Below, piece by piece: positions 1 through 11,947 of a stretch of DNA of 64,000 nt. Under the pieces are notes generated by a model that saw only the letters and a program-made list of their open reading frames with translations, was not told where the DNA came from and did not search any database. Position 1 is the first letter of the stretch. The number at the start of each line of letters is the position of its first letter. Made by a program: the position numbers and the translations under genes. The stretch is from positions 2,637,001 to 2,701,000 of the forward strand of contig JAQFVV010012498.1 of the NCBI GenBank assembly GCA_028023455.1, given 5' to 3'. This DNA comes from Epiperipatus broadwayi. Lineage: Eukaryota; Onychophora; Udeonychophora; Euonychophora; Peripatidae.

Positions 1-2829
1 TGTCTAATAATTATTTCATTTCAGGTTAACACAAGTACCAGATTATTATAAGTTGAGGTCATGATTTTGAATGGATAAGTATATAAGGCTAGCTAATAAT
101 TTTTGTCAGGGATGTTTTATTTTCTACATTTTTATTGTAATGGGTTATGTGATTAGTTGCTCAGCTTTAAGTTCAATTTAGTATTAGCCTTACAAATTGA
201 CCTTCTGATTACTCTTGTACCATGGCTAAACAATTACTGACACCATCCACAAAATCTTTTTCTTTTTAAAGAATAAACCTGATATCAAATTTCTATCCAA
301 TCACATAAATATCTCAGAATTATTTGCATTAAGCCTTGAATTATTGATTTTCTTTTTACAAGAAAGGTTATCATTCCTCTCCCTGCCAAAAAATTCTATT
401 TATACACTAATTTAGAAAACAACCCATCTCTAGAGATAAAAATCCACATTTAAGACACAAAACATTTTATTTACACATTAATTTGGAAAATACATTTCAG
501 TTTTTCAGAGAAAAAGATCTTAATCCCTGATTGTTGTTTTTTTAATTTCTTGAAAAACAACTTTTACAATCTTATTCCTTTTTATTGCTTTTTAATTATT
601 TGATAACAACTTTTAATGATCATAATTTCTTTTTTCCCCCCTCAAATAATAAATGCAACTATCCAAGTAGAAAAGAAAAAAAATATCTCCCCATTTTTTT
701 TTATAACTAAACTTAAAAAAATTTAAACATTTATATTATTATTAAAATGTTTTAAATTTTTTACATGATCACTTCATGTATGTAAATCTACTTTATTCCT
801 CTTTAACAACTAGGTTATCCAGAAGCTAACATTAGAAAAAATAATTGTTCTCAGTGTATATGGACAATTGAGCTAGAAATATACTTTTATTAAAATGAAG
901 TTAGTCAATTTAAAAGTTTAGATTGTGGTATTACTTAGAACAAATTTCAGACATTCAGTAATTAAATAAAATTTAACCTTATTCCTTACTACAAAGTGCA
1001 ATGAAGTCTAATTCAAAATATGTAATGGCGTTTTAGTTAAATGATTTTATATTTTATATATTTTTTGTTAAATAATTTTATTGACTTTTTTTTTTTATGT
1101 CTTACGTTTACATTAAAAAAAGAAGCTATGTTTGAGATTATCATAACAAATCATGCATAAAATTTGGCCTAAATGATTGTGGCTTTATATAAATTCGGTT
1201 GACCAGTAGATAAACGTTTCTTAAATTAATTCGCAATATTCAAATGTAATAAGATTGAAACTAATATCCAAATTTGAAACTGCATTTTAAGAGGTTATTT
1301 AATAAACATAAATTTGTCTTAGTAAAATTATTTGATGATTTATTGTCAATGTGTCTCACATTGGAATTTAAAAATATAGTTAAAGATTAATAAATTTTAA
1401 CGCACTTGTAATTATTAATTTAGCATCGTTGACATTCAACGTTACTGAACACATCACACAATATAGTTTTTAAAATCAAATATATGTTTTCATTATTTTA
1501 GTTATAAATTTTTTAGAAAATTAAATACAAGACCACATCAAAAAATTTGCTACACGATATATAATAGTATTTTGCTTTTTGAATGTACATATATAATTTA
1601 TGTTTCTTTTTGTCTTCTACAAGTAATGACAACACATTAAAGATATTGAATTTTTTTTAAAAAAAAACCCAAATATCTCTCTATTTCTACGATTTAAATT
1701 GGTTGCATTCAGATACTGGTAAACAACATTTGTCAAAAGATTTATGCAGGAGTCACAGTCTATAAATGTGATACTGACAGATAAATTTTAGAAAATACAG
1801 TAATAATAAAAAAATAGATATCTCAATAAATTTAATAATACAAAGCTTCATTAATATGTTCGTAAATATGTTTTCATTCATTAATATTATTTTTAAATTA
1901 TTAAGTTTTAAATAATTAATAGTTGTTTGCAATAATCAATCATTATCAGTTAAATAAGCACTGATGTTATAATAATATATCATACACCTCATTAAGATAA
2001 TCTATACATATCTGAATAATAGTTTTAAAGAATTCAATATTGGCACCTTAAAAGTAAAAACATTTTTATTCTTTTAGTTTGAAATACTAAATATAATTCG
2101 TTATCTGTTTTCTTTGTAAAATGAAGTAAATATTTATTTTTGTTATGTAATCGGATATAGTTAAAATTATATTAAAAGATTTCTAACAGAGCAGGTATTT
2201 ATTCATCTATTAAAGCAATAAAGATGTAATTTATCGTCACAATCAATGCTACATTGATATCGCAGAGCATAGATAGACAAGAGTTGATAGTTTAAAAATT
2301 AATTCTTAATTTATCATTAAAGTTTTTTTTATGTAAAAAGATTGTTTTGAAATAACTTGTATTTTTTTATCTGTTGTCAATTTATCTACAATGTATACTT
2401 CTATAATAAGCTAAAAATAGTTGAGTTATTTTCTTTCCATCTTGTTCTAAGACTCAAATAATTTGGATGTTTAAATAAAATCTTTTTTTCTCACACAAAA
2501 AAAAAGGTTGACTGTACATAAATTTTTCTTTAAAATTTATTTTGAAATATGAATTATTTTTTTCTACATTACAGGTTTTTTTATTTGTAACATTTTGTTT
2601 TTATTTTGTTGTAATATTTTAATTAAATCTTATCATATTTTTAATTTTTAATGTTAAATTCCAATCTATATCATTCAATTTTATTTTCTATAGCTTATTG
2701 AATTTATAGATCTTTTATTTTTTCATCTGTTTTTTTTTTTGGGGGGGGGTTACTTTATTTCAGTGGGTATTCTCTTCATTGTTTCTCTTGATTACCTACT
2801 GCTTTTCATTTATTGTAATAATAATAATA
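1..2829. other. AT-rich DNA without recognisable gene
   Basis: Very AT-rich sequence with short homopolymers. No ORF of note, no tRNA-like or ribozyme motif, and no repeat shared with the rest of the window was seen. Confidence 0.6.
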
Positions 2830-2945
2830 GTGTAATTATATGTTGAATTATTTCCATCATCTAATTTTAATTATTAAATGCCTTTAGAAAAATTCAAACT
2901 TTATTTACAATTTCCACATCACAAACTTTTAGACAAACAAAATGT
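2830..2945 (-). repeat. SINE family S, 3' fragment
   Basis: On the minus strand this matches the tail shared by the copies near 24690, 26390, 34640, 34985 and 38066: an AAA-rich stretch, a TTTTTCTAAAG-like motif, then a segment that reads GATGATGGAAATA. The tRNA-like head is absent, so this is a 5'-truncated copy. The match is by eye and divergent. Confidence 0.45.
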
Positions 2946-3684
2946 AATGTTTTTTTTTTTTTTTTAATTATATGTTAGTTTGAAATGTATTGTAATTTAA
3001 AATTCGTTCAATAATGGCATACAATTTTGTAAAATAAAATAAACAAGGGTAAAAAGATAAATAAAAGGATATGATCCTGGTCATAAATAAGAACTATTCT
3101 AAAATATTAAAATTTGTTTTAATTAAAAATATATAAGTTTACATATCTCTTTATTGATTCTAATTTACCTTGTCAAAACATAACCAACAGAATAAAAAAA
3201 ACAATTTATACTTTAATATTCTCATGTCTAGTATCATTGCTGCCATAATCTACCATAAATTACAATCCAAAAATATATTATGCATTATTTTAATATATTT
3301 GTATTTTTTTCAGAACTGAATTATTTATTATTAAAATACAAAAAATATGGGCATAAAAAACAGAAATAGACATCAACTAGTTTTAAATAATATTTATTTA
3401 TGTGATTAGTTTAGTTGACATGAAATAAATCTAAACTAGCTAGCCACGTAGAATAAGATGTTTTCCTGAATGTTTTCTTCAAAAAAACATTAGAGATAAA
3501 ATTTAAAATTTGTTATTTTTGCAAAAGACATTAAAGGAAAATATAAGTTTATCTAGGATAAAAGCTAGTTTACAAATCATCCAAATCAATAATTTTTGAA
3601 CTGTGCTTTTACTTTTTTGTTAAAGTATTAGTTTGACTTTTGCTTAAACAGTTGACTATAGTACCTGTATTACTTCAATATTTA

Positions 3685-3687
<3 letters not shown>

Positions 3688-3751
<64 letters not shown>
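3688..3751. repeat. (TA)n microsatellite
   Basis: About 64 bp of uninterrupted TA dinucleotide. No recognisable mobile element abuts it, unlike most other TA tracts here. Confidence 0.95.
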
Positions 3752-3753
<2 letters not shown>

Positions 3754-4261
3754 CATAATTTGGTTGACATCTTTGTTCACACATAATTTATCTGCTGAAA
3801 GTAGAGACTAATTCAAATTTATAGCTACAACACAATAATAAGCATTAGATTTGTTTTAAAACACACATACACACTACAAAAGTTTTATTTTTTAATACTT
3901 GAAAATGATTTAAAATGAAGTTCTATTAATAATTTTAAATAAACAATTTTTTCTCATATGAATAGTGTTTGAAATAATTCAATAATACATATTTTTATAA
4001 AAAAAAAAACATTTTTTAAAATTTAATTATGAAACAAGAGTGGAATGCTTTGATAGTTCAAAATTAATCTATTTGATGAAAAATGACTCTATTTTAAAAC
4101 TCTGCTAAAAAAATTTTGTTTCCTATTTTTTTTAAAACTTTCATTTGATATATATAAATAACAATTTGGTAATTTTTGCTATTTATCATATTATTATAAA
4201 TTTACAGCTAAAAAGTAAACAATTGATTTGAAATAATGAAATAAATTTCATTATCTTTAAT

Positions 4262-4293
4262 CTTGCAATGAACAGTTATCTGTTCATTGCAAG
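4262..4293. repeat. Perfect 14-bp stem hairpin
   Basis: The arms CTTGCAATGAACAG (4262-4275) and its exact reverse complement (4280-4293) are separated by a TTAT loop. An exact 14-bp stem with a 4-nt loop is unlikely by chance even in AT-rich DNA, and it contains several G/C pairs. Function unknown; it may be the product of a small fold-back event. Confidence 0.8.
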
Positions 4294-5229
4294 TATGTAT
4301 ATACATAATGAATACAAGTTCAATGAATATAAATTTTATATTTAAACTATATTTGATATGACTGATAAGATATTAAAACCTAAAAAAGGATTTACATAAT
4401 TGGAAACATTTTAAAATTTAGATTTTAACGTTATGTAAATTTAACTTTAGTGGGATCGACTTATATAACTTTTTAAAATAACTTTTTTTAATGCTAATTC
4501 TAAAGATATTCTAAATGTCATGGTTTTTTAAATAACTAAATTAGAGAATTTTTTAAAACTTAAATAAGTGTGAATACCAATATAAGTAATACATTTTAAA
4601 AACATAAGAAAGGTTATTTTAACTTTATAAAAATTAAACTTTATTTAAATATAAATATTGTGGATTTAATAGAACTATTTTTTTCTTGATTTCTTCAATA
4701 ATAACTGAGAATTTAAACTAGTAATATAAAGTATATATTTATAATAAAATTATATATATAATTTTAATTACCAGTAAATGCATATTACTATTCATATGAG
4801 TTTAGAGGATAATTGACCATGAATTTATTTATATTTTTTTCCATCAAAGGTTAACATGCCTTGCATTATAAGCATTAATAAAATGTTTGAGATAATTAAT
4901 TTATTTATAAAGTTGTATTTGAAAAATGATTTATTAATATTTTGCTATATGCATTTCATGTAGTCTTGATATATGTGTCAATGAAGATGCTTTTGAGATA
5001 TTATTTTATATATTATGACTGGAGTGTTTAATGAAAATCTGAGAATTTTCTTATGTATTTGCTTTTATTTAATGGATGTTGTTTGATGTCTTAATCATAT
5101 TTCTTAATAAGTTTATTAATTGTTTCTATCTGTCAAGTATTCAACTCTAGTATATTTAAATTCGGGCATAAAGTGTGGGCAATATAGTTCAAGATAAAGA
5201 TATTTAATATTTGATGTTTCCATTTTAGC

Positions 5230-6205
5230 ATTCTTTTCAAAAAAGAATTCATAATACACAATTTTTCTTTTTCAGAAAATTCCACAACCCATATTCTCTC
5301 CTATTTCTGTAACTATAACTTAATTTACTTACAATGTTTTCAGCTTTCTATCATTTTTTAATTCTATAATTAAAATAAAACATGGCAATATAAAAATGAT
5401 GTTTAGATGATAAAAAACAATTTGCACATCTGTATAAAATTAGTTTTTATCATCAGGAAGTATGGTATTAATTTAATGTTAGGAATGACCAGAAAATTAC
5501 ACTATAAAAAATTGTTTCTAAATCATTGTATCCAAATTTATAAACATATACATGTGAATGTTAAATTAAAAAAAAATATGGGTGATATGATCACAACATA
5601 ATATCAGTGTTGCATTAGAGAAATAGAAAATAATTGTTATGATAATAAATTACAGCTAGACACTTATGATTTAATTATTTGTGAGATAGCACTTAAGTAA
5701 TACAAAATTTATATTCCATTAAAAATCACATAATTATACCTTAGTAATGAATTATTTAAAAAAACAATATACAGCAGAATAGCAAAAAAGTCTAGATCAG
5801 TTAAAATTAAGTATTCTGAATGTGCAATGCACTTTTTTGAGCCCAAAAACTTTGAAAATACTATAAAAAGACAAACACCATTTAAGAATTAATTAATCTT
5901 AATATAAATTAGAATAAAATGCATTGAAGCATCAACAGGTGATAAAATTGTATATAATTTGAATATAATAGATATATTACTATGTTTGTCAAACCAATAT
6001 TCTCAATTTTTCTTTTTCAAAAAACTCCACAAATCTGCATCCTCTCTCATTTCTGTAACTATAACTCAATTTATTCACAATATTTTCAGCTTTCAATCAT
6101 TGTCTAATTCTATAATTAAGATTCCATGGCAATTTAAAAATGTTGTTTATCTGATAAAAAGCAATCTGTGCATCTGTATAAAATTAATCGACAGTTTTAT
6201 CACAA
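5230..6205 (+). repeat. Diverged direct duplication, about 210 bp units
   Basis: 5255-5460 and 5995-6205 are similar over about 210 bp in the same orientation, about 740 bp apart. Shared landmarks in order are TTTTTCTTTTTCA, a CTCCACAA/TTCCACAA motif, TTTCTGTAACTATAACT, TTTTCAGCTTTC, TCTAATTCTATAATTAA, CATGGCAAT and GCACATCTGTATAAAATTA. The short ORFs here lie in the duplicated DNA and are not convincing genes. Confidence 0.75.
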
Positions 6206-8058
6206 AGATAATTTGTTTGAACATAAACCTGAATAGTCCACATTTTATATTTGTCATTAGTTAGAATAAATGAACTTACAATTCTACTTGTTATACAAAA
6301 ATCTTCACAATATTATTTTTCCATTTATTATTGACAATGCATCCCATTCCATTTGAGCTTTCAATTTTACACCTTTGTCATAAAATACATGCCCAATTTT
6401 CAAATCAATTTTTCTTTATCTTTTTTTTAATTTCAAAAAAATTAACAACATCCTATTTTTTATTACATAGTTCTTTCAGTTTTTTCACTCAAAAGAGATA
6501 GGTTGTTGTAATTATCTAAATAAATTGTCATTGCCATCTGGAAGTCCTTTGTCTGCCATGAACAGATTCTTAGCAATATCTTTGTCTTTGGCTGTTAACT
6601 TTACTATTTTATGGGAATAAAAAGTTCTTATCAACAATAATAGTAAATATCTAAAAAATCATTCATATCCATATTTATCTTATCTTTAATGAAACTCAAT
6701 GGATGTTTTAGTTTTTAAGCATCAGATAAATAAGAAAAAAGTTCTTGTTATTTCTTGGTCTTAAACTCAGAAATAAAAAGTCAGTAACTTTATTATGCTA
6801 GTTGATGCATATTAGTCAGTAATAATTATAATTTACCATACAAGTAATCACATAACAATAACATCTGAAATGATTAAAACATATGATGAATGTTAGAAAT
6901 TTGCCCTGTTCAGTTAATTTAAGGCTTCAAAAAAAAAAATCAAAACGTCGTCTTTCAGTTAACAACAAGTTTATTTCTTGCATTACTTGTTTTAACATAG
7001 TCTTTTCCCAATTTTACATTGCATAACATAATAAATAGATAATTCATATGGCAGTAGATTATCATATGTATTTTTTGTTAGCAGGTTTTCAAATGATACA
7101 ACACACATTCTACTCAGACAGAGGCAAGTGAAATTCAAACAAAACAATAATAATGTATGGATAACTTGAAGATTATGTTGACACATGAGCATACTCACAA
7201 ACAATTATAATTTTTAAATATTTTATTTAACTTGTCAATATAAATTATTAGAGTACTAGTTGAAAAAGTTTTTGTTTGTGTTATATACAATAAATATATA
7301 TACACAATAAGCAGTTCATACAGTTTATAAGGTCATCAGAAAATATTTAACAAACTGTTGGATATAGAACGGTATATGTAGGTAGAAAATTGATATCATT
7401 TTTAGATACTTGAATCTGATTTTAAATAGATTAAAAATGTCACCAAAGGCAAATAATAGAGTAAAATTATATAGTTGTCAAAAGTTTAAACTTCACAAAA
7501 ATTAATTGGATACAAATAAAGAAATAATCATTTTTACAAACTTACAAATAAAATACTCTACAAAGTAAACTTAAAAGAAATAATTGCTAACTGATCATAA
7601 TAAATAAATTACATAAACCATATCTATCAAACTTATAACATCATCAGAAAATATTCCAACAAACCATTGATATATAGGTAGGAAAGGAAAACGATCTTTT
7701 TTTACCTTTATAATTTTCAATATATTATAAATGGAAACAATGATAAATAATGGACTGAAATTATAAATTTTCTAGAAAATCTTAAAGTAATTTTATATAA
7801 ATCATTATGAGTTGTTTATAAATAGATTAACAAAATAAATTATTTACTTGCAGTCAGTTCATTGTAATTTCTTAACAGTATTATGATTTCATTCCATTAT
7901 TTGTTATTGTTTTCATTCATTGTCTATGTAAGATCACAAAAAAAGAGAACTCTTAATATTGCCTTAATAATGGTTTACTTAAATATTTACTGACAATGTT
8001 ATAAGTGTAGACTGTAGAGGACATAATTTAAATATGATGTACAATATATATATAAAGA
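6206..8058. other. AT-rich DNA with an imperfect local duplication
   Basis: Segments near 7310-7400 and 7615-7690 share TTATAA, the words CATCAGAAAATATT and CAAAC, and GATATA. They look like a decayed local duplication or two copies of an unknown repeat. Nothing else recognisable was seen. Confidence 0.5.
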
Positions 8059-8302
8059 GCCTGCTAATAGCTCTAAACAAGCTTATTTATTTTATTTTTA
8101 TGATAAGTGCTACAAGAGAAAATACCCGAAGCCTTTATCTATGATGGTCCCTATCCCCAGACTGGTTTCAAGCTATGACTCTCATCAGTGAGAAGCTAGG
8201 ACATTAGATTCAAAATATTAACTCAAGCCAAGCATTTACCTAATTCTTAAATATTACATATTGGTAATATAAGCTATATAGGTCATGTGAAATATGACAG
8301 AT
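8059..8302 (-). mobile_element. Family R retrozyme-like repeat, single partial copy
   Basis: This repeat shares its ends and internal words with 41757-42260: GAGCCTGCTA, CTCTAAACAAGCTTA, a ribozyme core, then CAAGCCAAGCATTTA and a CATATAGG-like end. It carries a hammerhead ribozyme on the minus strand (8147-8202) and no ORF. A (TA)n tract starts 12 bp beyond it. Small hammerhead-bearing repeats without coding capacity are known in animals as retrozymes; assignment to that class is inferred from the ribozyme and from the tandem copies at 9291 and 39613. Confidence 0.7.
8147..8202 (-). ncRNA. Hammerhead ribozyme (family R)
   Basis: Read on the minus strand. The core CTGATGA is at 8188-8182. 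Helix II is GAGT (8181-8178) with GCTT (8073+100 to 8170, i.e. 8173-8170) around the loop CATA. GAA lies at 8169-8167, then the short helix III ACCAGT (8166-8161), and C17 at 8160 is the predicted cleavage site. The 3' strand TGGGG can pair with CTCA just before the core, and GGGAC with GTCC further out, forming helix I with an internal loop. All core nucleotides (C3, U4, G5, A6, G8, A9, G12, A13, A14) are intact. Helix II has wobble pairs and helix III has only two pairs, so activity may be weak. Confidence 0.8.
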
Positions 8303-8308
8303 TTTTAC

Positions 8309-8314
<6 letters not shown>

Positions 8315-8356
<42 letters not shown>
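8315..8356. repeat. (TA)n microsatellite
   Basis: About 42 bp of TA lying between R copy 8059-8302 and the 3' end of a PLE family A fragment. Confidence 0.95.
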
Positions 8357-8359
<3 letters not shown>

Positions 8360-8390
8360 ATAAATAATTAATGGTAAATGCAATATTATA

Positions 8391-8447
8391 GTTTAAATTC
8401 TTTCGAAGCACTTTTGATTACATAGTCGTCCGCTTTAACTGAATTTA
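8391..8447 (-). ncRNA. Decayed hammerhead in PLE-A 3' end
   Basis: This aligns with the better copy at 12731-12793. The core CTGATAA has become CGGACGA, and the GAA following helix II reads AAA. Helix II residues TAC...GTA and the GTGCTTC segment remain. It is inactive as read, and is listed because it is homologous to the better copy. Confidence 0.5.
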
Positions 8448-8541
8448 ATGTTACATAAATTTCCATAAACTGTGTATGGTTGTATTTGCAACTTGCCTAT
8501 TAATAACATCATCCTTATATTTATCAATTAAAATTGCCTCT

Positions 8542-9216
8542 TTAATTTTCATTTTTGTTATGATTCCTTTCTTCCATTAATATTTTTATTTCATTACTAT
8601 TAAATGTAAACCTATAATTACAAGTTTTTTCATGGTCATAGAATACTGAAGTTGTATTAAATTGACTATTTACATTATTTTTAATTCGATTACATAATAA
8701 TTGATGATTCTTCAATCTTTTTTTCACAGAACATCTTGATTCACCAATATATAATTTTTGACATCCACATGAAATCTGATAAACTATATTACTTCTTTGC
8801 AATTTAGGAATTATGCTCTTAGAATTATTAATCAATCAATTAACATTCAGAGGAACACAAAATGAAATATTATACTTTTCTTTAAATACATTCTTAATTA
8901 ATTTAGATTACATGTTATTTATAAATGGCATATATATCCATTTTTTATTATCTAAGGTAACATTGCAAACACTCTTCTTATTATTAAAAGAATTTACTGT
9001 ACATAAGATTTGGTTTTTATCATAACCAATCATTAAAAGCTCATTAGCAAAGGGTTCAATATTTAAAATTTTATTACTCTTATATTTACATAATTTATCA
9101 TTGTGATGCAAAAATGATTTCAGACTTGCCATTTTATGCATCATTGGAACACATGATTTGAAATAAATATATCCTCCTTCTTCAATAGATTTAAAAATTA
9201 ATTTATAATTTAAATC
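8542..9216 (-). pseudogene. PLE-A RT C-terminus plus GIY-YIG endonuclease, frameshifted
   Basis: Two reading-frame blocks. Block 1 (9216-8908) encodes a 5'-open stretch containing EEGGYIYFKSCVPMMHKM and ends in INNM. Block 2 (8835-8542) encodes the GIY-YIG domain: IVYQISCGCQKLYIGES carries the GIY-like (VYQ) and YIG motifs, followed by RCSVKKRLKNHQ, with the conserved Arg and His of the nuclease fold. Between them lies FKEKYNISFCVPLN in a shifted frame and then a stop. No complete RT catalytic core is present, so the copy is dead. The family assignment rests on the order RT, then VYQISC...YIGE, typical of PLEs. Confidence 0.85.
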
Positions 9217-9217
9217 A

Positions 9218-9287
9218 GGTTAGGGTTAGAGTTAGGGGTTAGGGTAGGGTAGGGTTAAGGTTAGGGGTTAGGCTTAGGGTTAGAGTT
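9218..9287 (+). repeat. Degenerate interstitial TTAGGG repeat
   Basis: About 70 bp of (TTAGGG)n-like sequence with variants such as TTAGAG, TTAGGGG and TAGGG. It sits directly between the truncated 5' end of PLE-A and the start of the R array. TTAGGG telomeres occur in vertebrates, molluscs, annelids, cnidarians and flatworms, not in typical arthropods (TTAGG) or nematodes (TTAGGC), which narrows the host. Confidence 0.85.
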
Positions 9288-9345
9288 AACTGAGAGAAAC
9301 GTTTTGCATAAACACTTGGAGTTAATGTTTAGGTCTAGTTTCTAA

Positions 9346-9404
9346 CTCCTGTCCTTCACTGATGAGAGCAAATCAGCTTGAAATCAGCTGATCTGAGGGT
9401 GGAG
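9346..9404 (+). ncRNA. Hammerhead ribozyme (family R, array copy 1)
   Basis: Core CTGATGA (9359-9365). Helix II GAGC (9366-9369) pairs with GCTT (9376-9379) around the loop AAATCA. GAA is at 9380-9382. Helix III is the perfect palindrome ATCAGCTGAT (9383-9392), and C17 at 9393 is the predicted cleavage site. Helix I pairs CTCC and TCA upstream (9346-9358) with TGA...GGAG downstream (9394-9404), with an internal loop. Every invariant core base is present. A self-complementary helix III without a loop is the known form of hammerheads that cleave as dimers. Confidence 0.92.
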
Positions 9405-9759
9405 CAAAATGAAAGAGACAGTGAATATTGACTCTGATGTTTATGTAAACAGAATATGCTTGTTTTGGAGGTTTTGGTAAAGCTCCATCTATTGATCATT
9501 AATACAAGTGATAGCAGGTTTTACTTATATAAAACTTGTGTTTGTTTTTTATAAATGTACCTTTAAAGTTTCCTTGCAATGATATAGATTGCAGAAGCTT
9601 TGACTATGTGAAAAACTGAACTGATATCAGATCCATATAGCTATCTGGTTTGGTAGGCTGAGTTTGAAGACATTAATGTGTCTAAAAAATTCATGCTTGC
9701 AAACTGATAGAAAAGTTTTGCATAAATGCTTGGAGTTAATGTTTAGGTCTACTTTCTAA

Positions 9760-9818
9760 CTCCTGTCCTTCACTGATGAGAGCAAATCAGCTTGAAATCA
9801 GCTGATCTGATGGTGGAG
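9760..9818 (+). ncRNA. Hammerhead ribozyme (family R, array copy 2)
   Basis: Same structure as 9346-9404: core CTGATGA at 9773-9779, palindromic helix III ATCAGCTGAT at 9797-9806 and C17 at 9807. The downstream helix I strand differs by one base (TGATGG instead of TGAGGG). All invariant core bases are kept. Confidence 0.92.
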
Positions 9819-9911
9819 CAAAATGAAAGAGAGAATGAATATTGACTCTGACGTTTATGTAAACAGAATATGCTTGTTTTGGAGGTTTTGGTAAAGCTCC
9901 ATCTATTGATC

Positions 9912-9916
<5 letters not shown>

Positions 9917-9972
<56 letters not shown>
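9917..9972. repeat. (TA)n microsatellite
   Basis: About 56 bp of TA that begins at the end of R array 9291-9916. Confidence 0.95.
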
Positions 9973-9975
<3 letters not shown>

Positions 9976-11859
9976 AACCGGATACTTTATGTGATTCAAA
10001 AGTTCTATCACATAAATTAAAAACAAATTCTATTTTTGTAAAATTTAAAAGAAAATAAATTAAAAGATGTATATGTGTATTAATCACATACTTATTTTAT
10101 GTTAAAATTTTATATTTTAATTCTCAATCGATTTTAGTTTGAAATAGTTTTTTTTAGTTTGTTTACTTTTAAAGTAATGAAAAGCTAGGAGTGTTCAAGT
10201 AATCCTTTTATAAAAATATTTTAATTTAAAAAAGGTTGATTTATTTCTAAAGCAGTGATTTAGTTTGGTATTTTTTTTTTTAAAATTGATTTTGTTAAAA
10301 ACACCCTGGTCATATGTTGTTTTTCTAATTAAGATTGGGTGGGAGATAAAAATTTACCCAGGTTGAAACTTCTAATAAAAGATTGTGCAGGAGATAATGA
10401 AGGACATATATAGCTCTGGGTAATTTCAGATCAGAGAGTCAGATTATTCATAGAGATTATTTTAGTCACTCTGCTTATTTATCCAGAGTTTTCTGATATT
10501 GAACTGTTGGTAGTTGAAGCAATTCTAAATTTCATCTTTGATATTGGTTTTAACCTGGAATCACTAAATTGGATTTCTGTTAACTGTCAATAATTCTACT
10601 ATTTCCCATGATAGCAGCAAACATCCAGACATCATGTCTATAATCTACACTATGAAGAATCTCCATAACATGATGTGCTAAACCTTTCCAAGGATTAACC
10701 ACCAGAGCTCAAAAATTGTAAGTACAATCATGACCTAAGTGCCTAGACCAGAATTGATCCTGATAATGCTTCCATTCTCCTGAACCTATAGTAAATTAAA
10801 GGACTCTTTATAATCTGAACTTTGCATGACCAACAGAACTCAATATTACCTCGAGGTAACTTACATTTCCATATTAAAACCAGGGCTAAATCTCTAGTTA
10901 AGTTTCTATCAAGTCTCAGCCTAATCTTAGAAGAAATTATTTTTATACTGTCTGATTTATTAATTTAAATATTAATTATTTATGTATTTTTTATGTATTG
11001 AAGTCTTAGTGGCAAGATTTCCATCTTAAAATGTTACTTATCTGAGAGTGTATTGCGAGTTATATTTTGTATTCTTAAGATTTTCTCTGTCATATTACTA
11101 ACCCTTGATAAATACTCATGCTGATATAAGTAATTTTTTTTCTCACCTGTTCTTTTTTGTCATCAAACTTAATCAAACTGGGTTTGTGTTTTTTACAAAC
11201 CACAAATATTTTGGCTGGTGGTTTATTGTCCTGTTTTCTTAGTGGAGATTTTATTTTCTGTAGTTCAGATTATGTAATCCATGATCTTTTCCTTTCTTGT
11301 GTGAGACTAACCTTGGTTGGTTTAGACATACCTGACAATAGATATTTTGCAGACTTAGGATACTCTTAGCAGTGATGTTTCTTTTCCAGGCTAAGAAAAG
11401 ATTGTCTACACTGTTTCCTTGGTTTTTTGCAACCATCCAGTATTTCTAAATCTTTATGAGAAAATTGGGATTGGTTTAAATGAACTACTAGCAGGAAGTC
11501 ATAGGCCCTTTTTATGTCATAAGTGAGAAATAAACTTATTTGTGTGGGTCATTAAATGTATTAATACTCTCATACACTCTTGGATAAAAATCTGCTAAGA
11601 AAATGTAGGTCGGGCTTGTTCTCTATTCATTCTGTGTTTAATAAATTGTAAAGTTCTTTTAAGTACTTTGTCTGATGTTTGTCTCAGTACTTTTTTTTCT
11701 TAATTGTCTGAACAATATTTTCAAGCTCTTGCTCTACCTGGGTCTGGTCAGTGTCAAATCATCATCACAATTAACTTTTGATCACTGTATATAAATTTTT
11801 ACAGTACATAGTGACCTGGTGGTGCCCTCAGTGATCAAAAGAAGAAATAATCATCTGGT

Positions 11860-11861
<2 letters not shown>
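9973..11861. other. Less AT-rich block of unknown origin
   Basis: From about 10290 to 11840 the base composition is visibly more balanced than around it, suggesting an old insertion or former coding DNA, but I recognise no domain in any frame. The ORFs at 11157-11369 (+) and 11251-11436 (-) overlap each other and match no family I know. Near the right end, CTTTTGATCACTG (about 11778) and CAGTGATCAAAAG (about 11829) form a 13-bp inverted repeat. Confidence 0.5.
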
Positions 11862-11901
<40 letters not shown>

Positions 11902-11913
11902 TCTGTCTTGTTT

Positions 11914-11947
<34 letters not shown>

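Larger units (their letters stand above)
2946..5229. other. AT-rich DNA with one microsatellite and one hairpin
   Basis: No coding signal was seen. The stretch contains the (TA)n tract at 3688-3751 and the perfect hairpin at 4262-4293, listed separately. Confidence 0.6.
8370..9216 (-). mobile_element. Penelope-like element family A, 5'-truncated
   Basis: Minus-strand fragment with the end of the reverse transcriptase region, the GIY-YIG endonuclease and a 3' noncoding end. The 3' noncoding part (8385-8530) is repeated at 12721-12880. The element is broken at its 5' side exactly where a degenerate TTAGGG tract starts (9218). PLEs are retroelements with an RT related to telomerase RT, usually with a C-terminal GIY-YIG nuclease. 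Confidence 0.85.
9291..9916 (+). mobile_element. Family R retrozyme-like tandem array, 1.5 units of 414 bp
   Basis: The segment from 9291 repeats from 9705, with the hammerhead core at 9359 and again at 9773, exactly 414 bp apart. Both copies contain GTTTTGCATAAA, CTTGGAGTTAATGTTTAGG, the ribozyme and AAGCTCCATCTATTGATCA. The second copy ends there, at a (TA)n tract. Cleavage at both ribozymes would release a 414-nt RNA (9394-9807). No ORF is present. Tandem, non-coding, hammerhead-bearing units of a few hundred bp are the hallmark of animal retrozymes. Confidence 0.85.

Noticed and set aside
7331-7690. CTGATGA words on the minus strand at about 7331 and 7639
   Set aside because: No GAA with pairing helix II follows at the right distance, so they are not hammerheads.
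9218-9287. Chromosome end
   Set aside because: The tract is short, degenerate and flanked by tens of kb of DNA; it is interstitial.
9770-10087. ORFs with IYIYIY runs at 9770-10087, 31500-31730, 42270-42549 and 58169-58360
   Set aside because: Products of (TA)n tracts; the non-repeat parts match nothing and lie in R or other noncoding repeats.
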